A stretch of DNA of 64,000 nt from Salinarchaeum laminariae (GTDB taxonomy: Archaea; Halobacteriota; Halobacteria; Halobacteriales; Salinarchaeaceae), in contig NZ_CP096270.1 in the NCBI RefSeq assembly GCF_023204835.1, positions 1,178,001 through 1,242,000 of the forward strand, read 5' to 3'. The notes under the pieces are model-generated. The model did not search any database and was not told the DNA's origin. It saw only the letters and a list, made by a program, of their open reading frames with translations. Below are positions 1 through 10,142 of the stretch, piece by piece (positions within the stretch are counted from its first letter, which is position 1; every line of letters starts with the position of its first letter). A program made the position numbers and the translations under genes.

Positions 1-623
1 AGGTCGTCGCCCCACGGAAAGCGACGCTGTTGGAGGCCGCCTCGGGCAGCACACTCCCACTCGGCCTCGGTCGGGAGGCGTTTGTCTGCCCAGTTTGCGT
101 ACGCCGCGGCGTCACGCCAGGAGACGTGCGTGACCGGGTGTTTCAGCAACTCTTCCTCGATGACGTTCGATCCGGGGCCGTACGGTCGGTACCAGGTCGC
201 TCCCTCAACGGCGAGCCACCAGGGAGCAGCGTCTACGTTCTGGAACACGTTATCCTGAGCCTGGTCGGTGAGGATATCCTGAAAGACGAACGACCACCCG
301 TATCGTTCCGCGTCGGTCGTGTAGCCCGTCTCGCGGACGAACTCCAGAAACTCGGCGTTCGTTACGGCGTACTTGTCGACGAAGAAGGCGTCGACCGTTA
401 CGTCTCTGGTTGGCCCCTCGCCGTCTGCTGGAAATCCTTCGTCAGAGTCCGTCCCCATCGTGAACGTCGTCCCGTCGACTCGGACCATTCTCGCGGTTCG
501 GTCGTCATCGGACGATGCGGGTGTCGTCGCGTGGCGATCGTCGACTGCGTCCTCACGCTCTGGGTCGCACGCCGCGTCCTCGGTCCTGGAGGCAGCACAA
601 CAGGCTGGGTTATCCTCGGACAT
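1..623 (-). CDS. Formylglycine-generating enzyme (sulfatase-modifying factor), C-terminus cut by window edge
   Basis: FGE-sulfatase domain protein. The family oxidises the active-site Cys of CxPxR sulfatases to formylglycine. About 207 residues are visible, starting at the ATG on the minus strand at 623. The N-terminus is [12 protein letters not shown], a Cys-pair leader seen in prokaryotic FGE homologues, followed by a roughly 35-residue acidic linker. The FGE core begins at [14 protein letters not shown] and continues through [36 protein letters not shown] and [14 protein letters not shown] to FPWGDDL at the edge. The catalytic C-terminal cysteines lie outside the window, so activity cannot be judged. 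It is divergent from the sulfatase at 953 and close to two more CxPxR sulfatases, its expected clients. Confidence 0.9.
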   Translation of the reverse strand, partial: MSEDNPACCAASRTEDAACDPEREDAVDDRHATTPASSDDDRTARMVRVDGTTFTMGTDSDEGFPADGEGPTRDVTVDAFFVDKYAVTNAEFLEFVRETGYTTDAERYGWSFVFQDILTDQAQDNVFQNVDAAPWWLAVEGATWYRPYGPGSNVIEEELLKHPVTHVSWRDAAAYANWADKRLPTEAEWECAARGGLQQRRFPWGDD

Positions 624-952
624 GGGCACATAATCGGGGAACTGGCAGTAAATACTCTGTGGTCCGGTTCGCCCTGACGTGTACGTGCTCATCGTTTTGA
701 TCGGTTGGCGAACGCCGCGAGTGACGACTGCTGTATCTCCTGCGGACAGTACCGTTTTCCAGCGCCGCGACTCAGTGGCTGAACGACCGCTGCCGTCTCG
801 TGTCGACGACACAGCGCCAACTCGATGATGTCAAACGTGCGGCGGTGGTCGCAACCGACATATTGTGGATTGCCGTGTGAGGCGTAGCCAGACTCCCGCC
901 CGAGCTGGCTGAGATGGGAACGCTTATTGCTCCAAAATCGGAATCGGCTGAT
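624..952. promoter_or_regulatory. Divergent intergenic region between FGE and sulfatase 1
   Basis: 329 bp with no coding region I can support. It must hold the promoters of both divergent genes. On the plus strand an AT-rich CTTATTG stretch at about 922-928 lies about 25-30 nt before the ATG at 953, consistent with a leaderless transcript. I see no clear operator-like repeat. Confidence 0.4.
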
Positions 953-2653
953 ATGTCAACGACTGCCGACGGTAGGCCGAACGTCATTCTCGTCGTGACG
1001 GACGACCAGGGCTACGGTGACGTGGGCTGTCACGGGAATCCGACCCTCGAGACGCCCCAAATGGACCGGCTTCACGACGAAAGCGCTCGACTCACTGACT
1101 TCCACGTCAGCCCCACCTGCGCGCCGACGCGGGCAGCGCTCATGACTGGGCGCTACGATACCCGAACCGGCGTTTGGCATACGATCATGGGTCGCTCGAT
1201 CCTCGATAGCGAAGAGACGACGATGGCCGAAATCTTCGCGGAATCGGGCTACCGAACGGGAATTTTCGGAAAGTGGCACCTCGGAGACAACTACCCCTTC
1301 AGACCGCAGGACCGCGGATTCGACGAATCCCTCGTTCACGGCGGGGGCGGCATCGCCCAGACGCCCGACTACTGGGGGAATAATTACTTCGATGATACGT
1401 ACTCGCGAAACGGCGACCACGAGGACGCCGAGGGCTACTGCACTGACGTGTGGTTCGACGAGGCACTGAACTTCATCGAGTCGAACGCGGAACAGAATCG
1501 GCCGTTCTTCTGTTACGTGCCGACGAATGCCGCCCACGGTCCCCGGGAAGTTCCCGACGAGTATCTCGAGCAGTACATCGACGACGTCCCCGAGGACGTC
1601 GCGCGGTTCTATGGGATGATCTCGAACATCGACGACAACCTGGGCCGACTCCGCGACCGCCTCGACGAACTCGAGATCGCCGAGGAGACGATCATCGTCT
1701 TCATGGGCGACAACGGGAGCGCCTGTGCGCGATACAACGCCGGGATGCGTGGTCAGAAGGGATCTGCGTACGACGGCGGTCACCGGGTGCCAGGGTTCGT
1801 CCACTGGCCGAACCGGATCGAGAACGAAACGATCGACACGCTAGCAGCCGGATACGATCTGTTGCCGACGCTCGCAGATCTCTGTGACGTCGACACACCA
1901 GACGTCGATTTCGACGGTCGGAGCCTCCGACCGGTGCTAGAGGGAGCGGATACGTCGCCTTCGGATCGAACGCTGTTCGTCGATAGCCAGCGCGTGGAGT
2001 GGCCCGAGAAGTGGAAAGATTGTGCCGTCATGACCGAGCGCTGGCGACTCATTCGAGGCGAAGAACTGTACGACATCGAGGCCGACCCTGGCCAGGAGAA
2101 CGACGTCGCCGACGAGCACCCCGACGTCGTGTCCGAACTGCGCCAGCGATACGAGGACTGGTGGGACGATATCGGTCCCTTCGAGGGGTACTCGCGAATC
2201 GTCGTCGGCACCGAGGAGGAAGATCCGGTTGACCTCACCTGTCACGACTGGCACGGCTGCGAAGCGGTGCCGTGGCATCAGGGTCAGATCCTCGAGGGCA
2301 ACGCGGCCAACGGATTCTGGGCGCTTGACGTCGCGGACCCGGGCGAGTACGACATCGAACTTCGGCGATGGCCCCCCGAAAGTGATGCACCAATCGATGG
2401 AGTTCCAGCAGACTTCACCGAAATGGATTACGGCAGTTCCGGTGGCTTTTGGGCTGCGAGCGCCGAGACCGTCGCTCCGGATACCGCCGGCATCCAACTG
2501 GGACAGACAGAGCGCACGCGTCTGGTTTCGGAGGGAGTTGAAGCGGTTACGTTTACCGTCGATCTGGATGAGGGTCCTACGAAACTGCGAAGCTGGTTCG
2601 AGAACGACGGTGTCGAGCGCGGAGCCTACTTCGCGTCCGTCTCCAAAGCGTAA
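953..2653 (+). CDS. Cysteine-type sulfatase (arylsulfatase family)
   Basis: Alkaline phosphatase/sulfatase superfamily enzyme, 566 aa, predicted to hydrolyse a sulfate ester; the substrate is unknown. The start at 953 (MSTTADGRPNVILVV) is preferred over the in-frame ATG at 914 because the metal-binding first strand VILVVTDDQGYGD then follows directly and a TATA-like box is correctly spaced. Key motifs are D17-D18 (metal), C56-A-P-T-R60 (CxPxR, the Cys to be converted to formylglycine), GKWHLG and the distal metal motif FMGDNGS. About 110 C-terminal residues form an extra beta-rich domain beyond the catalytic fold. There is no Sec or Tat signal peptide, so a cytoplasmic location is inferred. 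Neighbours are FGE (divergent) and a second sulfatase downstream. Confidence 0.92.
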   Translation: MSTTADGRPNVILVVTDDQGYGDVGCHGNPTLETPQMDRLHDESARLTDFHVSPTCAPTRAALMTGRYDTRTGVWHTIMGRSILDSEETTMAEIFAESGYRTGIFGKWHLGDNYPFRPQDRGFDESLVHGGGGIAQTPDYWGNNYFDDTYSRNGDHEDAEGYCTDVWFDEALNFIESNAEQNRPFFCYVPTNAAHGPREVPDEYLEQYIDDVPEDVARFYGMISNIDDNLGRLRDRLDELEIAEETIIVFMGDNGSACARYNAGMRGQKGSAYDGGHRVPGFVHWPNRIENETIDTLAAGYDLLPTLADLCDVDTPDVDFDGRSLRPVLEGADTSPSDRTLFVDSQRVEWPEKWKDCAVMTERWRLIRGEELYDIEADPGQENDVADEHPDVVSELRQRYEDWWDDIGPFEGYSRIVVGTEEEDPVDLTCHDWHGCEAVPWHQGQILEGNAANGFWALDVADPGEYDIELRRWPPESDAPIDGVPADFTEMDYGSSGGFWAASAETVAPDTAGIQLGQTERTRLVSEGVEAVTFTVDLDEGPTKLRSWFENDGVERGAYFASVSKA

Positions 2654-2904
2654 CGACGGACCGGCCGCGCTCCCCACGTTACTCCGGTAGCAAGGGCCGA
2701 CGTCCAGTGGCCGATACCTCGAAGGGGGCCACCGAGGGCGTCTCGTTCTTTTTACGTGGTCTCCGCGATCGGCACAGTCCGTCCCGTTCTCCCACAGACA
2801 GACAATACGTCCGCGGTGACGGCCACCGTGTCAGTGGATTCTCCCCGCCTACCTGTGCCCGTCAGTTTGGGATTGCTGTCGTGATCGGCTGGTGGAAACA
2901 CCAA

Positions 2905-2910
2905 TTTTAT
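2905..2910 (+). promoter_or_regulatory. TATA-like box of sulfatase 2
   Basis: TTTTAT lies 26-31 nt before the ATG at 2936, the spacing expected for an archaeal TATA box driving a leaderless transcript. It sits at the end of a 282-bp gap (2654-2935) in which I see no gene. Confidence 0.45.
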
Positions 2911-2935
2911 TGTCTCCTGTCCTGTTGTGCTGGGT

Positions 2936-4429
2936 ATGAACTGCATTGTTATCCTCTGTGATACCCTGCGCAGAGATCACTGCGGTCCGTACCATCACGG
3001 CCGTCCGTTGAACGAGGTGCAGAGCCCCGAACAGCCCGACTGGGTAGTTCCGACGCCAAACATGGACCGTCTCGCCGACCGTGGGACGACGTTCGATAAC
3101 GCATGGTGTGGTTCGACACCGTGCATGCCGGCCCGTCGCGATATCTACACTGGCCGGTACGAATTCCTCGAGCGGGGATGGGGACCACTCGAAGACGACG
3201 ACCAGGATCTTCCACGACAGGTGTCCGGGCCGCCGAATCAGTCTATCGCGAAACTACAGCGTGATGGGTATCGCGTCAGCCAGTTGGTCTCCGATCACTT
3301 TCACCTGTGGGAGCGTGGCTCGGGTAACTATCACATGGGCTACACCGGCGTCGAGTTCATCCGCGGGCACGAATCTGACAACTGGAAGACAGACCCGGTC
3401 GAGTTTTCCAGTCCCGACGACCCGATGTCAAAGTCGGAGCGTCACTTCAGGAATACCCATCTAACCCGGGAAGACGAGTCGGACCATTTCGCGGCACAGG
3501 TGCTCGGTGAGGCCACGGACTGGCTCCAGCGCAATCACGAGCACGACGATTTCTTTTTGCACGTCGACTGTTTCGACCCTCACGAGCCATGGGACCCACC
3601 CGAGCATCTCGTCGAACAGTTCGACGAACGCGGGTACGACGTGGACGAGTGGTCCTCGAAGGGAGCATACGACGAGTGGGACGACCACTATACGGAGGAC
3701 GAACTCCGACATATCCGAGCCCGGTACGCTGCACAGGTCGTGCTGGTCGATCGATGGCTGGGGGAGCTACTCGATGCGATGGACGAACTGGCGCTGTGGG
3801 AGGATACGATGATTGTATTCACGACAGACCATGGGACGTTCAACGGCGATCGGGGTCGTATGGGTAAACTCCAGACCCACGAACACGATCCCCTGGCGCA
3901 TATCCCCTTTATCGTCGCCCATCCCGAACACGGCCGCGGCGAGCGCCGAGACCAGCCCGTCCAGCTTGTCGACATTTATCCGACGGTGCTGAACGCTGTT
4001 GATCGGCCGTGTCCCGATGACCGGCACGGAGTCGATCTTGAGCCAGTACTCCAGAATCCGGATGAACAAACCCGCGAGTACGCGATTGCTGGCCAGTTCG
4101 GCAAGAGCGTCACGATCACCGACGGCGACTGGATTCTCCACCAGTCACCTGTCGAAGACAACGAACCGCTGTACTGGTACAGCTACCGCGATGCGATGTT
4201 CCTGCCCTACGATCTCGGGGAGTTCGAGAACGGCCGCCGTCCGGTCGACTGCTCGTCGTGGGAGACGGAAACGTGGCTCAGCGACAAGCGGACGGATCCG
4301 AACGAATACGAGAATCTAGCCGACGAGCGACCGGAGAAACTGACCGAGATGCAAGATGCACTGGCTGGGGTGCTTCGGGCTGTGGACGCACCTCCCGAGC
4401 AACTCGAGCGGTTGGGTCTGGTTGCATGA
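2936..4429 (+). CDS. Cysteine-type sulfatase
   Basis: Sulfatase-family hydrolase of 497 aa. The ATG at 2936 is chosen over the GTG three codons upstream because MNCIVILCDTLRRD is the usual N-terminus of this subgroup, with metal ligands in DTLRRDH, and because of the TATA spacing. C63-M-P-A-R67 is the CxPxR formylglycine site, followed by YTGRYEFL. Further motifs are HVDCFDPHEPWDPP and the metal motif FTTDHGTFNGDRGRMGK. It resembles the third sulfatase (10143) more than the first, sharing the DPHxPxD block. There is no signal peptide. The substrate is not predictable from sequence; heparan/iduronate-type or choline-type esters are possible only by loose family analogy. Confidence 0.92.
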   Translation: MNCIVILCDTLRRDHCGPYHHGRPLNEVQSPEQPDWVVPTPNMDRLADRGTTFDNAWCGSTPCMPARRDIYTGRYEFLERGWGPLEDDDQDLPRQVSGPPNQSIAKLQRDGYRVSQLVSDHFHLWERGSGNYHMGYTGVEFIRGHESDNWKTDPVEFSSPDDPMSKSERHFRNTHLTREDESDHFAAQVLGEATDWLQRNHEHDDFFLHVDCFDPHEPWDPPEHLVEQFDERGYDVDEWSSKGAYDEWDDHYTEDELRHIRARYAAQVVLVDRWLGELLDAMDELALWEDTMIVFTTDHGTFNGDRGRMGKLQTHEHDPLAHIPFIVAHPEHGRGERRDQPVQLVDIYPTVLNAVDRPCPDDRHGVDLEPVLQNPDEQTREYAIAGQFGKSVTITDGDWILHQSPVEDNEPLYWYSYRDAMFLPYDLGEFENGRRPVDCSSWETETWLSDKRTDPNEYENLADERPEKLTEMQDALAGVLRAVDAPPEQLERLGLVA

Positions 4430-4529
4430 GAATCAAGTCTCCTTGATTCGGGTTGAGTTCGTCTTTTCGTTACGCGCTGTTTGGAGAGCCCTCCCAGTTG
4501 GTCGGGCACGATTTCACGTTGGAACTCTT

Positions 4530-5040
4530 GGAGACGGCCACATCGAGGATCCGAGCAGCGGCGCCGTTCTCACTGACGGTGAACTAATCCTCCGGCATGC
4601 TGATTGCCCAGTCGGTTTCCTTGACGACGAACACGTCGGCAGGCCGTGGACGTTGTCGGTGCTTCGCTGTTTCGCTGTGAATGCCCTGCCAATGGCTGGC
4701 GGACAGATCTGGGCGATGCTGCCGCTACAGGCGAGGTTGACGTCGGGATCGTAGAGGTGCACGTGGCCGTTCTTCCTCTCGCTGAGGCCGGTCTGGCGGG
4801 CGAAAACTCGGCGGTCCTGCAGTCTAGGTCAACGCCCTTCCCAAGTGTGTGGTGTGGGCGGTGTCGTTGTCGCGGAGTTGCCGGCAGACGACAGTGTCGG
4901 CAGCCTCGTTGCCGGGGCGAGACGCAGCTCTCCGGGAATCGGATCGGCGGAGATACCGAACGCCGGTTGCTTCTCGAAGTCCAACTCCTTTCCTGTAGGC
5001 ACTCTTCGTAGCGACGGACCGTCACCATGAATTCGTACAT
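4530..5040 (-). pseudogene. Possible decayed small-protein gene
   Basis: No intact gene is recognised. On the minus strand, fragments in different frames look protein-like: HVHLYDPDVNLACSG near 4740-4780, similar in style to short haloarchaeal proteins with an xDPDxxLACG segment, and GKELDFEKQPAFGISADPIPG near 4930-4990. They are separated by frame changes and stops, so this may be a broken gene. The call rests on visual similarity only. Confidence 0.2.
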
Positions 5041-6600
5041 TTCTTGGAATTTGTCACGGAAATAGTATTCTGCCCGAACCGAATTTGACTATCTCAATGG
5101 TATAAAATAATTCTGTTATATTGTCTGATTCGACTGTATTGGCTGTCTCCCCGGTTCACACGGAATGAGGTTTTGTAATATGGATTCCAGTTGCATTATA
5201 TGGTCATATGGACACTATGTATTATCAATATTCGTCTTTTGTATATTATTCCACCACCAATCTTATGAATATCCGCTATCGTTCGTTCGATGTAGGTTTC
5301 CGGCGTCATCCGTCGGTTGAAATCCGAGGACCGGATCTTGGGGCGGCGGCCTTGCCGACAGATCAGTGTCCGAAAGCTGCTGACCGCCTCCAAATCTACC
5401 GATTTTCGGAGATATCTGCACCTCGATCCACGTGGTCGTTGAAATACTTCTCGAGAAATTACCTCGAAGAGCGAGTATGGCTATTGACCAGTTCGGCTGC
5501 GGCTCCACTCGTATAATTCTCTGTAGTAGCTCACAGGACGAAATACAGATACTTGACCATACGTATTTTTAATACTATTTCTGCCATTTTATTCTTTCGG
5601 CATCGATCGCCATCGTCGGGCCAGCCCTCGTTGCCTGGGATAAGCGTCTTCCGTGGACGGTATGCTGTCGCGTCAAGTAATGTATGGCTTCGCGAGATTC
5701 CTTGGAATTGGAACGAGGTATCGGCAGTCTCCACGATGTCGCACCGTTACCCCACAACACTGCCACCGACTTCCGCACGGCCGTCGCCGCATATGGTCTT
5801 TCAGACGCTACCTCGGGGTCTTGCTACGCAAGGGCTCTCGATCGCCGACCGGTTGCTGCGCCCTGTTCAGATCGTCAGCCGACGACTTGTTCCCACATAA
5901 TGACATGCGAATGTCTCGATTGAAGCTAATGGTTTATATGTATCGTTCTTGCATCGGAGATTGTAGGACAGAACTCGATCAGTAGCAGAGACCGAATATC
6001 CAGCCGAATAGCCGCCAATATCGAGAATTAGATTCATCTTCCGAATAGCATCCACACTCCTGAAACCTCCAGATGGCTCTCCACCACAATGTCCCCCGAA
6101 GAGCGTGTACATATATCGAAGCACCGACGTGCCGTCCTCCACCGACGATGCTGGTGGTGTAATCGTCGGTCATCTGACTTCGGAACGGCGAGTGATGATA
6201 AAGCGGGTCCGCACTGAGAGTACCGAACGGGCTGCGCCCAGAGTACAGCCGACGTTCGTTCGATTCGCTCGGCGGTATACGAGACTGGACAGAACTGGTT
6301 TTGAGCAACCCCTCGTTGATCACACTCGTCACCGATTCCAGGAGAGAGGTCACAGTCGTCTGATCCGATCGACACGAAATAACTCGAAAACGGACGCAGC
6401 ATCTGAAGTGGTAGTATGGTTTCTTGATGTGGGCGCTGATAGTCAGTAGTGACTTGCACTTTCTTTCTCCTCACTATTGTATGGGCGATATAAATCTCGA
6501 ATGTAGCGTTAGCTCTATCAAGGCAGTCTTTGAAAATACTCCCAAGAATTCAAATCGTTTCGCCATCGGCACCTCGCGCAAACGGAGCCTCCGGTCGGGC
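5041..6600. other. Gene-free AT-rich stretch
   Basis: About 1.56 kb with no ORF that looks coding on either strand. Short ORFs here lack haloarchaeal acidic composition and family motifs. AT content is visibly higher than in the flanking genes, especially 5040-5600. I see no tRNA, CRISPR or intact insertion sequence. It may be decayed mobile DNA separating the sulfatase genes from the rdfA locus. Confidence 0.4.
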
Positions 6601-8577
6601 CTAGTTCGAGAACGCCTCGATCGAAACGTGATTGTCCGACTCGTCGAAGGCTTCCGCGTCCTCTTCGAGGAGGGCGATCACCAGCGAGTCGACGTATCCC
6701 TGCAGGTATTCGACCAGTGCTTCGATACGTTCGCTGTCGAGCGCTTCGAGCGAGTCGAGGAGCATGAGCGGCATCTCGTCGTACACCTCGTGCGTCAGGT
6801 AGCCTGCCAGCGCGAACACCAGCCCGATAACGTCCCGCTCGCTCTCGCTCAGGTGATCGATCGTGTCTTCGTACGCCGCCCCGGACGCCGATTCACGGAC
6901 AACGTGTAGCTCGAACGTACTCTTCGAGACTTTTCGACGTCCTTCCCTGACTTCGCGTTCCTGCCGTTCGATCCAGACGCGCTCGATGTTCTCGTATTCG
7001 AGCGCGTTGAGGACCTCGTCCATGTGGTCGTTGAACGACTCGACGGCCTGTCGTTCGGTGCGATCGATCTGGGTCCGGAGGTCCTCGAGCTGGGAGACGA
7101 TTTCCGATCGCTCTTCCTCGATGTCACTCCGCTGATCGAGCCGTTCCTCGATCGACTCGATCTCTTTCTCGGTCGACTCGTACTCGCTCGCCAGACGGTC
7201 GATTTCGAATTCCAGCTGATTGGCCTCCTTGTGAAGTTCCAGTAGCTCGGAATATTCCTGCTCCTCCAGCTCTTCGATCGTCGTTTCGAGCGATGCAACG
7301 GCGTCGACCAGTTCCTCACTCCGTGCCTCGAGTTCCTCGATCGTTTCCTCGGTGCGCTCGATTTCATCAGTTCGTCGATCGAGTTTCCGAGACAGCTCCT
7401 CACGACGCTGCTGTTGACGTTCGAGCTCCTGCTTTTCGGACTTGAGTTCGCCGATTTCGTCGTCGACGTCGTTGCGCTCGCTCAGCTTCTGCTGGCGCAG
7501 TTCCCGCATGTCGTCGACGATCGATTCGACGTGTGCCCGCTCGACCTCGTTCCCACACGTCCAGCAGACGAGCTCCTCGGAATCGTCGACGAGTTTGTCG
7601 GTGGGGGAGCTAGCGTCGTCAGTCCCGGCAGTCTCCCCCGCAGAGACAGCATCGAGCAGGTCGGTGTCCCCGCCGTCGAGCATGTCCTCGTTGAACTGGA
7701 TGATGGTTTGCAGCTGTGAGACGTCCGAGGAAATCGATTGCTTGCGTTCACGAAGGGCGTCGAGGCGCGTCTCGATCTCCGTTCGCTCCCCTGCCGGGGT
7801 ATCACTGTGTGATTCGAGTTCCTCCTCGATATCGTCTCGTTCCTCTCTCAGCGATTCGAGGCCGTCACGCTCCGTCTCGAGATCGTAGCGAACGTCGTCC
7901 AGTTCGGATCGCGTCTCCCGAAGCTCCTCGAGTTTCTCGTCCAGTTCGTCCTTCGTCTCTCGCGTCTCCTCGATGGCCCCGTCCGTTTCGTCGATCTCTT
8001 CTTCTTTGCTCTCGAGTTCGGCCTTTTTCTTCTGAAGTTTCTCATCGAGCCGGGATCGCTCCGCTTCGAGCTCCGGCAGGCGGTCCTTCTCCTCTTCGAG
8101 TTCGGCGATCTTGTCGTCGAGCCGTTGTTTCTCCGCTGAAAGTTCTTCGATCTCCGCGTGGATTGCATCCGTATCGACCGGCCGCATGATCACTTCCCGG
8201 AGGTCTCTGTTCTGTTCGACGGCTTGCCTCGCCTCGTTGTCCTCCAGGAGAAACGCGAACAAATCCGCGAGCTCTGGCTCGTCGAGATACGGTTCACCGT
8301 CCAGCAACACGGCCCCGTTCTCGCGCCGGAGCTGGCGTTCGAACGTCTCGTCACCGATCGAAAGTGAGACCGCCCCTTCGTCTGCATCGGCTTTCAGCGT
8401 CGCCTGGTCGCTACCCATCGCAGCCATGATGGCCTGCAACAGCGACGTCCGGTTGGTCGCGTTGCGCCCGGAGAGAATCGTGGTACCGGGATCGATCTGT
8501 ACCTGTGTATCCTCGATCCCACCGATGTTATCGACATCGATATCCATCGAATGTCCCAAAGACTTCTGGGAACTCAT
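6601..8577 (-). CDS. Archaea-specific SMC/Rad50-like coiled-coil ATPase (Sph-like), RdfA partner
   Basis: 658-aa protein with the SMC/Rad50 layout. The N-terminal ATPase half includes GRNATNRTSLLQAI at residues 37-50, in the Walker A place but with N-R-T-S instead of GK[ST]. Long coiled coils (about 140-580) are interrupted by a CWTC zinc-hook-like motif at residues 338-341. The C-terminal half carries LSESER in the signature position and MLLDSLEALD in the Walker B/D-loop position, where the usual catalytic Glu after Asp is Ser. A TTTAAG box lies about 28 nt before the ATG at 8577; a second in-frame ATG is at 8547. It follows rdfA on the same strand (284-bp gap). The SMC-like/RdfA gene pairing is known in haloarchaea, where RdfA is a rod-shape determinant. 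The ATPase activity of this subgroup is uncertain given the altered motifs. Confidence 0.85.
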   Translation of the reverse strand: MSSQKSLGHSMDIDVDNIGGIEDTQVQIDPGTTILSGRNATNRTSLLQAIMAAMGSDQATLKADADEGAVSLSIGDETFERQLRRENGAVLLDGEPYLDEPELADLFAFLLEDNEARQAVEQNRDLREVIMRPVDTDAIHAEIEELSAEKQRLDDKIAELEEEKDRLPELEAERSRLDEKLQKKKAELESKEEEIDETDGAIEETRETKDELDEKLEELRETRSELDDVRYDLETERDGLESLREERDDIEEELESHSDTPAGERTEIETRLDALRERKQSISSDVSQLQTIIQFNEDMLDGGDTDLLDAVSAGETAGTDDASSPTDKLVDDSEELVCWTCGNEVERAHVESIVDDMRELRQQKLSERNDVDDEIGELKSEKQELERQQQRREELSRKLDRRTDEIERTEETIEELEARSEELVDAVASLETTIEELEEQEYSELLELHKEANQLEFEIDRLASEYESTEKEIESIEERLDQRSDIEEERSEIVSQLEDLRTQIDRTERQAVESFNDHMDEVLNALEYENIERVWIERQEREVREGRRKVSKSTFELHVVRESASGAAYEDTIDHLSESERDVIGLVFALAGYLTHEVYDEMPLMLLDSLEALDSERIEALVEYLQGYVDSLVIALLEEDAEAFDESDNHVSIEAFSN

Positions 8578-8861
8578 AAACGAATACTCAACTCGATCGC
8601 TTAAAAAACCACCTGATCGTGGAATGGCCGATTCCTGGATCTCGCCGGATTACCGATCCGGACAGTTACACCTACCAGTCGCCATTAATTATCCATTCCA
8701 TTACAAATTACTCCCGGGCGGTGTAAATCGTATCGATTGAAACGATCACAGCACCGTCGCCAGCATTGACGGGAACAACCCCAGCGTTGGCAACCAGCGA
8801 AGACGAGCCAGAGTTCGTTTATTCGGACCTAGGTCGATGATTCCGGTAGAATCGTCGTGGT

Positions 8862-9473
8862 TCAGTTATCACAATCACATCCCCCCGCTCTCAATAGCTC
8901 GTTAACGGAGTACTTCCTCTCACAATCCTCACAGACCACCTGGATATCCACGAACACCTCGTACTCGTGGTCCGTTATCTCCTCCGTGGCGATCATTCGT
9001 TCGATCGTCGATTCAGTCACAACTCCAGTTCGTCCCTGGAGCCGCTGCAGGTTTTCGACCGCTCGCTGCGTTCGATCCTCCGAGCGTTCCTCTAGTTCGG
9101 CGTCGCGATACGACGTCAGATACGTGTGGACTGCCTGGTGAGTTACGAAATCCGACCGAACGGACTCCACGTCGATCCCCGCCTGTTCCAGTTCTCGTTC
9201 CTTCCGGTGTCGATCCGCACGAGAGACGTCTCCCTCGCCAGAGAGCGTTCGATACGTGCTGGCTGCATCCGGCGCAGTGACCGAGACGTCGGCGTCCCGA
9301 AGCGCGGCGGCCATGATTTCCTCGTTGAGTGTGTCCGCCAGGTCACGAAGGCTGGTCCGCTCGCCGACTTCGCTCGTCCAGCGTCGCTCCAGCGTCTCGC
9401 CCCACCCGTCCAGCTCGTAGGCATCGATAACCCGTGCAACCTTGCTATCGGGCCGTGAATCGTCCTCGCTCAT
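8862..9473 (-). CDS. rdfA: Rod-determining factor RdfA-family protein
   Basis: 203-aa acidic protein recognised by its N-terminal pattern SKVARVIDAYELDGWGETL and the conserved block SLRDLADTLNEEIMAAALRDA. The middle part, SDFVTHQAVHTYLTSYRDAELEE, is also typical. It ends with CEDC...CDC, a likely zinc-binding cluster. RdfA proteins were described in Haloferax as determinants of the rod cell shape, next to an SMC-like gene; here the SMC-like gene is directly downstream on the same strand. Haloarchaea often carry several RdfA paralogues in variable regions, so this may be an accessory copy rather than the main shape regulator. Confidence 0.8.
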   Translation of the reverse strand: MSEDDSRPDSKVARVIDAYELDGWGETLERRWTSEVGERTSLRDLADTLNEEIMAAALRDADVSVTAPDAASTYRTLSGEGDVSRADRHRKERELEQAGIDVESVRSDFVTHQAVHTYLTSYRDAELEERSEDRTQRAVENLQRLQGRTGVVTESTIERMIATEEITDHEYEVFVDIQVVCEDCERKYSVNELLRAGGCDCDN

Positions 9474-10142
9474 CGATATCGGAAGAATATGTTACAGACG
9501 TATAGGTGTAATGGAGCGAGGGGAGGATGCGGATTCTCGGCAAGCGGAACCGATTCGGGGTACCCTGGCTCGTACCGTCGACGGACCGATCGGCCGTGGC
9601 GACCGCTACACCTGCGACGAACGAGCGAACTGACGGCGACGTCGGACGATCCGACTCGTCATGGCTCCTCCTGACGCCGAGGACGCGCGCCACAGCGACT
9701 CCGAACTAGTATATGGATTCTAGTAGCTACGGTGAAGTATAATATTTCTGGGTGGGGAGAGAGACGAGTTCCTGCGTCCAGCAGCCCCGCTCGCTCCGCA
9801 CTGCGCAGTCTCGCTCGCTAGGGCTCCCGTCTGCGCTCGAACTCCACTCTTCGGCCATGCCAGAGCAGCCACACCGGCTCGGAGACCGGCTCGATTCACG
9901 ACTTCGAGATGATTGTTCGGGTCCATCCGTATAGCTACTACGGGTCTCAGTCATCAGACGGTGGCGGAAGCTTCAGTACTCGGCCAGCGGTCCCGCCTGA
10001 ACGCGATCGCACCATATCACTGCGACTCCCGGTTGGCCTTCGGTAGATTGCTGTGACTCCTATTGATTGGTCCTGTCCGGTACGGGTACAAGCCTTGAAT
10101 TTCACAAAGACTTTACAACTGGACCGTGATGACAAAATTATA
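9474..10142. other. Gene-free spacer upstream of rdfA and sulfatase 3
   Basis: 669 bp. It contains the divergent promoters of rdfA (minus) and sulfatase 3 (plus). Around 9780-9850 there is a run of short self-complementary CGCTCGCT/AGCG words of the kind found in other noncoding stretches of this window. The small ORFs have no recognisable features and are treated as noncoding. Confidence 0.4.
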
